From positions 13,948 through 23,341 of the forward strand of contig CAJTVR010000048.1 in the NCBI GenBank assembly GCA_910580075.1: a DNA stretch of 9,394 nucleotides. Reading direction: 5' to 3'. The stretch is from an uncultured Eubacterium sp. GTDB taxonomy: Bacteria; Bacillota; Clostridia; Lachnospirales; Lachnospiraceae. The notes below the pieces were generated by a model that did no database searches, was not told where the DNA came from, and worked only from the letters and a program-made list of their open reading frames with translations. Below are positions 6,512-9,394 of this stretch, piece after piece. Every line of letters begins with the position of its first letter. Positions within the stretch are counted from its first letter, which is position 1. The position numbers were made by a program, and so were the translations under genes.

Positions 6512-6542
6512 TGCATAACATTATCTAATAAAATGTTATGCA
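6512..6542 (+). repeat. Right inverted repeat with fully palindromic 11-bp arms
   Basis: Arms TGCATAACATT (6512-6522) and AATGTTATGCA (6532-6542) are perfect reverse complements around the 9-bp centre ATCTAATAA. Bases 6517-6539 are the exact reverse complement of the left repeat. The 11-bp arms recall tyrosine-recombinase (Xer-like) core sites, although the centre is longer than the 6-8 bp usual there. Confidence 0.85.
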
Positions 6543-6651
6543 GTTCATGAGCTGTTTCGTGAGGAAATCACAGACAGCAGACTGCTGGTGCAGAATGACG
6601 GAGCCGGAAGTGATGCCGAAATGTAATATTTGTATAACAGGAGATTTATAA
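6543..6651 (+). other. Leader of the SDR pair with a coding-like remnant
   Basis: From 6546 to the TAA at 6624-6626 one frame reads protein-like (HELFREEITDSRLLVQNDGAG and a few more residues). It has no start or ribosome binding site, because the frame upstream enters the inverted repeat. It may be the 3' scrap of a lost gene. A second short frame from ATG 6547 ends at TAA 6649-6651, directly before the SDR ATG, also without a binding site. AGGAG at 6639-6643, eight bases before ATG 6652, serves the SDR gene. I see no good plus-strand promoter here in the present orientation. Confidence 0.35.
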
Positions 6652-7611
6652 ATGCTCAGCATTAAAATGCCTAAAAATCGGGAAATAACACCTGAAAAAT
6701 ATGCTGGAAATATATCTGGCAAAAGTACAAAGCGGAACAATGCGAACGGTATGGAGAAAAAGAAAATCCTTGTTACCGGCATGTATCCATATGTGGGAAG
6801 GGCCTTTGCATGCTTCATGTGCAGATGGCCTGACAGATACCGGACAGATCTGGCCGGGATAAAAAGAAGGGTTCTGAAAGAAACAGATTTTTCAGGATAT
6901 GACGCAGTTCTTTATACAGGTATGGCAGGCAGCCGTGAGGAATTTTCAGAGAAATGCACAAAGCTGTACAAAAAAGATGCACTTCGGGCAGCCAGGGCTG
7001 CCGGCCTTGCAAAAAAAGCAGGTGTAAAGATGTTTGTTTATTTAAGCTCCCTGCATGTGTATGAAGCGGGTTTACATATGATAACGGCAGAAACACCTGT
7101 CTGTCCGGCTGATGCACGGGGAAAAGCAGAGCTTTATGCGGAAAAAGCACTGCGGGAGCTCAGGGATGACACGTTTCATGCTGCTCTTGTCCGGATTCCT
7201 CCGGTCTACGGATACGGGCTTGGAGGGTGCTACCGCAGGAGCGCGCGTTTTGCAGTCAGATACGGTTTTTTTCCGGAATTCGGAAGAAAGCGGAGTATGA
7301 TTCATATTGACAATCTCTCATCGGCAGTCAGGGGCATCATCTGCAGCGGCGAGTCCGGAATCTGTTTCCCGCAGGATGCAGTCTGTGCAGGCGCATATGA
7401 AATGGCCGCGGCAGCAGCCGGATTTCATGGAATAAGACTGAAAGGGACAAAATTATGGAATCCGCTTCTCGGGCAGCTTGCAGAAAGATCCCGCAATGTA
7501 AACGAAATATTTTACGGGTATCTGTGTGACCAGAGCCTGAATGTGCCGGCAGAATGGATAGAAGTAAAGAGCCTGGAAGAGGCAGTACGGAAAGCAGAAA
7601 GCGGGTGGTAG
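6652..7611 (+). CDS. NAD-dependent epimerase/dehydratase-like SDR protein with altered catalytic residues
   Basis: This 319-residue extended-SDR protein resembles sugar-nucleotide epimerases/dehydratases (COG0451-like). The Rossmann start is KKILVTGMYPYVG (about 37-49), followed by GYDAVLYTGMAG (82-93), YLSSLHVYEAG (130-140) and RSMIHIDNL (214-222). The family's catalytic YxxxK should fall at residues 156-160, by alignment with the neighbouring paralogue. Here it reads RGKAE, so Tyr is Arg156 and Lys is Glu160, while the preceding Ser pair is kept. It therefore probably cannot do standard SDR chemistry. It may be a pseudoenzyme, a partner subunit of the downstream SDR, or a decaying copy, although the frame is intact. 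ATG 6652 is chosen for its AGGAG site at 8 bases. A start at 6751 (MEKKKIL) would trim 33 extra residues but lacks a site. It lies 113 bases after the right inverted repeat, so its expression may depend on that switch. Confidence 0.8.
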   Translation: MLSIKMPKNREITPEKYAGNISGKSTKRNNANGMEKKKILVTGMYPYVGRAFACFMCRWPDRYRTDLAGIKRRVLKETDFSGYDAVLYTGMAGSREEFSEKCTKLYKKDALRAARAAGLAKKAGVKMFVYLSSLHVYEAGLHMITAETPVCPADARGKAELYAEKALRELRDDTFHAALVRIPPVYGYGLGGCYRRSARFAVRYGFFPEFGRKRSMIHIDNLSSAVRGIICSGESGICFPQDAVCAGAYEMAAAAAGFHGIRLKGTKLWNPLLGQLAERSRNVNEIFYGYLCDQSLNVPAEWIEVKSLEEAVRKAESGW

Positions 7612-7660
7612 CCGTGCCGGCCCCTGTTTTCTGTCAAAAGCAGATCTATGAGGCAGACTG

Positions 7661-7670
7661 AAAGGAGGAG
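7661..7670 (+). promoter_or_regulatory. Ribosome binding site that sets a TTG start for the second SDR gene
   Basis: AAAGGAGGAG places GGAGG (7664-7668) six bases before TTG 7675. The in-frame ATG at 7648 has no binding site, and its nine extra codons translate the binding site itself (ERRRK). This favours the TTG start. Confidence 0.75.
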
Positions 7671-7674
7671 AAAG

Positions 7675-8550
7675 TTGTACAGTGATAAACATGCAGGACC
7701 GCTCAGACAGAAACGTATTCTGATTACAGGAAAAGGGTCGTATATCGGAGAGTGTTTCAAAAAATATCTTGAAAAGGAGCCGCAGCGGTATCTGGCTGAC
7801 TGCATAAACACAGTCGGCCTGGTTCCAGGACCGGATGATTTCAGGGGCTATGATGCGGTATTCAATGTGGCAGGTATTGCCCATGTGAAGGAAACAGATG
7901 AAAACAGGCACCTTTATTATGAGATTAACAGGGATCTGGCTGTTCATATAGCACAGGCAGCAAAAGAAGCAGGAGCCGGGCAGTTTATCCAGTTAAGCAG
8001 CATGAGCGTATACGGGAAAGAGGAAGGGCTGATCAGAAAAACGGATGTGCCGGATCCTGTTTCTGCTTACGGGGAATCCAAACTGTCTGCTGATGAGGCG
8101 GCAGTGCAGCTGGAGAGTGAAGATTTTAAAGTGGCAGTTTTAAGGCCGCCGCTCGTTTACGGCAGGGGATGCAGGGGAAATTACCAGATGCTTCGGTCTT
8201 TTGCGGTAAAGAGCCCGGTTTTTCCTGATTACAGAAACCAGCGGTCCATGATTTACATTGGAAATTTATGCGAATTTGTAAAACAGGTGATTGACAAAAA
8301 AGAAAGCGGACTGTTTTTTCCGCAGAATAGTGAATATGTGGATACATCCAGGATGGTCATGGAAGTTGCCAGAAGGAATGGAAACAGGATACGGCTTACG
8401 CATATTTTTAATCCGGCAATACGCATGCTTCCGCTGAAAATAATAAAAAAGGTCTTTGGAAACCTGATATATGAACGCACGGATACGGTGAACAGGTATT
8501 CTTTTCAGGAATCAATTGCATTATCGGAAAGAAGGGCAGGCAGATACTGA
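7675..8550 (+). CDS. NAD-dependent sugar-nucleotide epimerase/dehydratase (extended SDR)
   Basis: From the TTG start the product is 291 residues. It has the Rossmann motif ILITGKGSYIG (15-25), FNVAGIAH (63-70), the serine element QLSSMSVYG (106-114) and an intact catalytic YGESK (Tyr132, Lys136). VLRPPLVYGRG (155-165) and RSMIYIGNL (190-198) mark the substrate-binding half. It likely acts on an NDP-sugar at the C4 position (epimerase, or 4-keto reductase of the WbpV/CapN kind) to make a precursor for the glycan. The exact substrate is not readable. It is a divergent tandem paralogue of the gene before it: the same order of motifs, including SGLFFPQ against SGICFPQ and FNPAIRMLP against WNPLLGQLA. 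The gap between them is 63 bases, so they are probably co-transcribed. Its stop lies 5 bases from the stop of the convergent AraC gene, with no terminator hairpin between. Confidence 0.87.
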   Translation: MYSDKHAGPLRQKRILITGKGSYIGECFKKYLEKEPQRYLADCINTVGLVPGPDDFRGYDAVFNVAGIAHVKETDENRHLYYEINRDLAVHIAQAAKEAGAGQFIQLSSMSVYGKEEGLIRKTDVPDPVSAYGESKLSADEAAVQLESEDFKVAVLRPPLVYGRGCRGNYQMLRSFAVKSPVFPDYRNQRSMIYIGNLCEFVKQVIDKKESGLFFPQNSEYVDTSRMVMEVARRNGNRIRLTHIFNPAIRMLPLKIIKKVFGNLIYERTDTVNRYSFQESIALSERRAGRY

Positions 8551-8555
8551 TGGCT

Positions 8556-9394
8556 TTATGATCTGACATCCTTTCGGTAAGCACTCGGCGTCTGCCCGTA
8601 TTTCCTCTTAAAACTCCGGTTAAAATAAGACAGATTTTCAAATCCCACCTCCTGCGACACCGATAGAATCGTGGAATCCGAAGCCAGCAGCAGCTTTGCT
8701 GCCATTGTCAGCCGGTAATCATTTAAATATTCGATAAAAGACACTCCCATTGCATGTTTAAAATACTTCATAAAATGCGACTGGCTGTAATCGCAGTAAG
8801 AGGCCACATCCTGTATTGTAATGCGTTCCTGAAAATGGTTTTCCACATATTTGAGGATGACTTTCAGCTTTTCTAAAGAAGGCAGGGGCATTTTGGATGA
8901 AGATTTAATATTCCAGTCTGAAAACAATTCATAAAAAAGCGAAAACAAAAAGCCCTTGATGGCCAGCTGGGCGGCGTGCGGGAGCGGGGATATCCGGCAG
9001 ATATCATCTGCCTGGTCAATCCAGTATGCGATTTTTGCATACTTTGCATCATCCGGCGTATAGATATTTTTTTCTAATATATGGGACTGCTGCAGCGGTG
9101 CAAAAAAGTCTGTCGTGCAGATATCTACGTTTCTGGACTCAAGCATGCTTAAATCAAACAGTATGTTTTCGTATTCCATACGGACACCCGGATACTGGGA
9201 AATGCCGTGAAGCTGTCCGGGAACAGCAAAAATAATATCACCTTCCTGTACAAGGGAAGAAGTAAGGTCGACGGATACATATCCGCGTCCTTTTTTTATA
9301 TAAATGATCTCCATTTCCTTATGCCAGTGCAGCGGAACAGACAAAAAATCCTGCGGAATGCAGCATAAATAGGTATTGTACGGAAATGCAGCAT
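8556..9394 (-). CDS. AraC-family transcriptional regulator (N-terminus cut by window edge)
   Basis: The frame on the minus strand is open from the right edge (first full codon at 9392) to TAA at 8558-8556, giving 278 visible residues. A TTG at 9344 could be taken as a start. However, the residues before it (FPYNTYLCCIPQDF) read straight into LSVPLHWHKEMEIIYIKKG, a typical AraC-type cupin start, so the true start lies outside. The N-terminal cupin is a likely ligand-sensing fold (HWH, then GDIIFAVPGQLHG). The last 100 residues form the double helix-turn-helix: ITIQDVASYCDYSQSHFMKYFK, then ILSVSQEVGFENLSYFNRSFKRKYGQTPSAYR. This pattern is common in regulators of sugar use in Firmicutes. It is convergent with the SDR gene, so a role in controlling the polysaccharide genes is possible but not shown. 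It may belong to the next locus. Confidence 0.92.
   Translation of the reverse strand, partial: AAFPYNTYLCCIPQDFLSVPLHWHKEMEIIYIKKGRGYVSVDLTSSLVQEGDIIFAVPGQLHGISQYPGVRMEYENILFDLSMLESRNVDICTTDFFAPLQQSHILEKNIYTPDDAKYAKIAYWIDQADDICRISPLPHAAQLAIKGFLFSLFYELFSDWNIKSSSKMPLPSLEKLKVILKYVENHFQERITIQDVASYCDYSQSHFMKYFKHAMGVSFIEYLNDYRLTMAAKLLLASDSTILSVSQEVGFENLSYFNRSFKRKYGQTPSAYRKDVRS

Larger units (their letters stand above)
6242..6539. mobile_element. Candidate invertible DNA segment (promoter inverton) of about 300 bp
   Basis: Perfect 23-bp inverted repeats bound a 252-bp AT-rich interior with no plausible coding frame. The sites have palindromic arms and an asymmetric 9-bp centre in opposite orientations, the layout on which site-specific inversion acts. 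On the minus strand are two promoter-like elements with 17-bp spacing (6275-6303 and 6359-6387); I found none of similar quality on the plus strand. As read, they fire left, away from the SDR genes. After inversion the better one would start near 6513, about 139 bases before ATG 6652. The interior also holds an AT palindrome (6416-6432, ATAATTTT either side of one base) and a small CCGC-TTTT-GCGG hairpin (6443-6454). No recombinase is encoded in the window, so one would act in trans. No target-site duplication flanks the repeats, which argues against a simple MITE insertion. Confidence 0.6.

Noticed and set aside
6242..6542. CRISPR array or attC/integron site
   Set aside because: There are only two repeat copies, in inverted rather than direct orientation, with one long interval. 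No integrase or cas gene is in the window.
7453..7947. Minus-strand frame of 164 codons across the SDR junction
   Set aside because: It is antisense to two well-supported SDR genes and has no recognisable motif or binding site. The other long minus-strand frames under glf, asnB and the methyltransferase were dropped for the same reason.
8551..8555. Bidirectional terminator between the second SDR gene and the AraC gene
   Set aside because: Only five bases separate the two stops, and I could find no hairpin with T-run spanning the gene ends.

Overview
The window looks like part of a surface-polysaccharide (capsule or exopolysaccharide) locus of a low-GC Gram-positive bacterium. A gut-type Clostridia/Lachnospiraceae member is my best guess. 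This rests on the strong GGAGG-type ribosome binding sites, GTG/TTG starts, frequent AGA/AGG arginine codons, moderate GC, and the AraC-type regulator next to glf/asnB/flippase genes. The taxon is inference; no rRNA or other marker is present.

Layout, left to right. (1) 1-334: the 3' end of a gene that enters from the left, probably a glycosyltransferase. (2) 324-5934: a tight rightward operon of glf (UDP-galactopyranose mutase, supplying UDP-galactofuranose), an AsnB-type amidotransferase (in such loci often linked to amidation of sugar acids), a zinc-ribbon SAM methyltransferase and a Wzx-type flippase. (3) 5935-6651: 717 bases with no convincing intact gene. It holds a possible decayed glycosyltransferase, a 20-bp-stem hairpin, and a segment of about 300 bp bounded by perfect 23-bp inverted repeats with promoter-like sequences inside. 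(4) 6652-8550: two tandem, divergent sugar-nucleotide epimerase/dehydratase (SDR) paralogues, the first lacking the catalytic Tyr/Lys pair. (5) 8556-9394: a convergent AraC-family regulator, cut by the right edge.

The most interesting result is a set of three candidate phase-variation switches within 4 kb. Two are runs of nine G, one inside asnB and one inside the methyltransferase. In both, gain or loss of one G brings a stop within about five codons. The third is the inverted-repeat segment before the SDR pair, which has the architecture of an invertible promoter. As read here, its best promoter points left, away from the SDR genes; inversion would aim it at them. Together these could switch amidation, methylation and synthesis of a sugar precursor independently, giving combinatorial variation of the surface glycan. 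The sequence motifs are seen directly; that they switch in living cells is inference.

By eye, base composition rises to the right of about 6540 (SDR genes) compared with the AT-richer glf-to-wzx block, which suggests the locus was assembled from parts of different origin.
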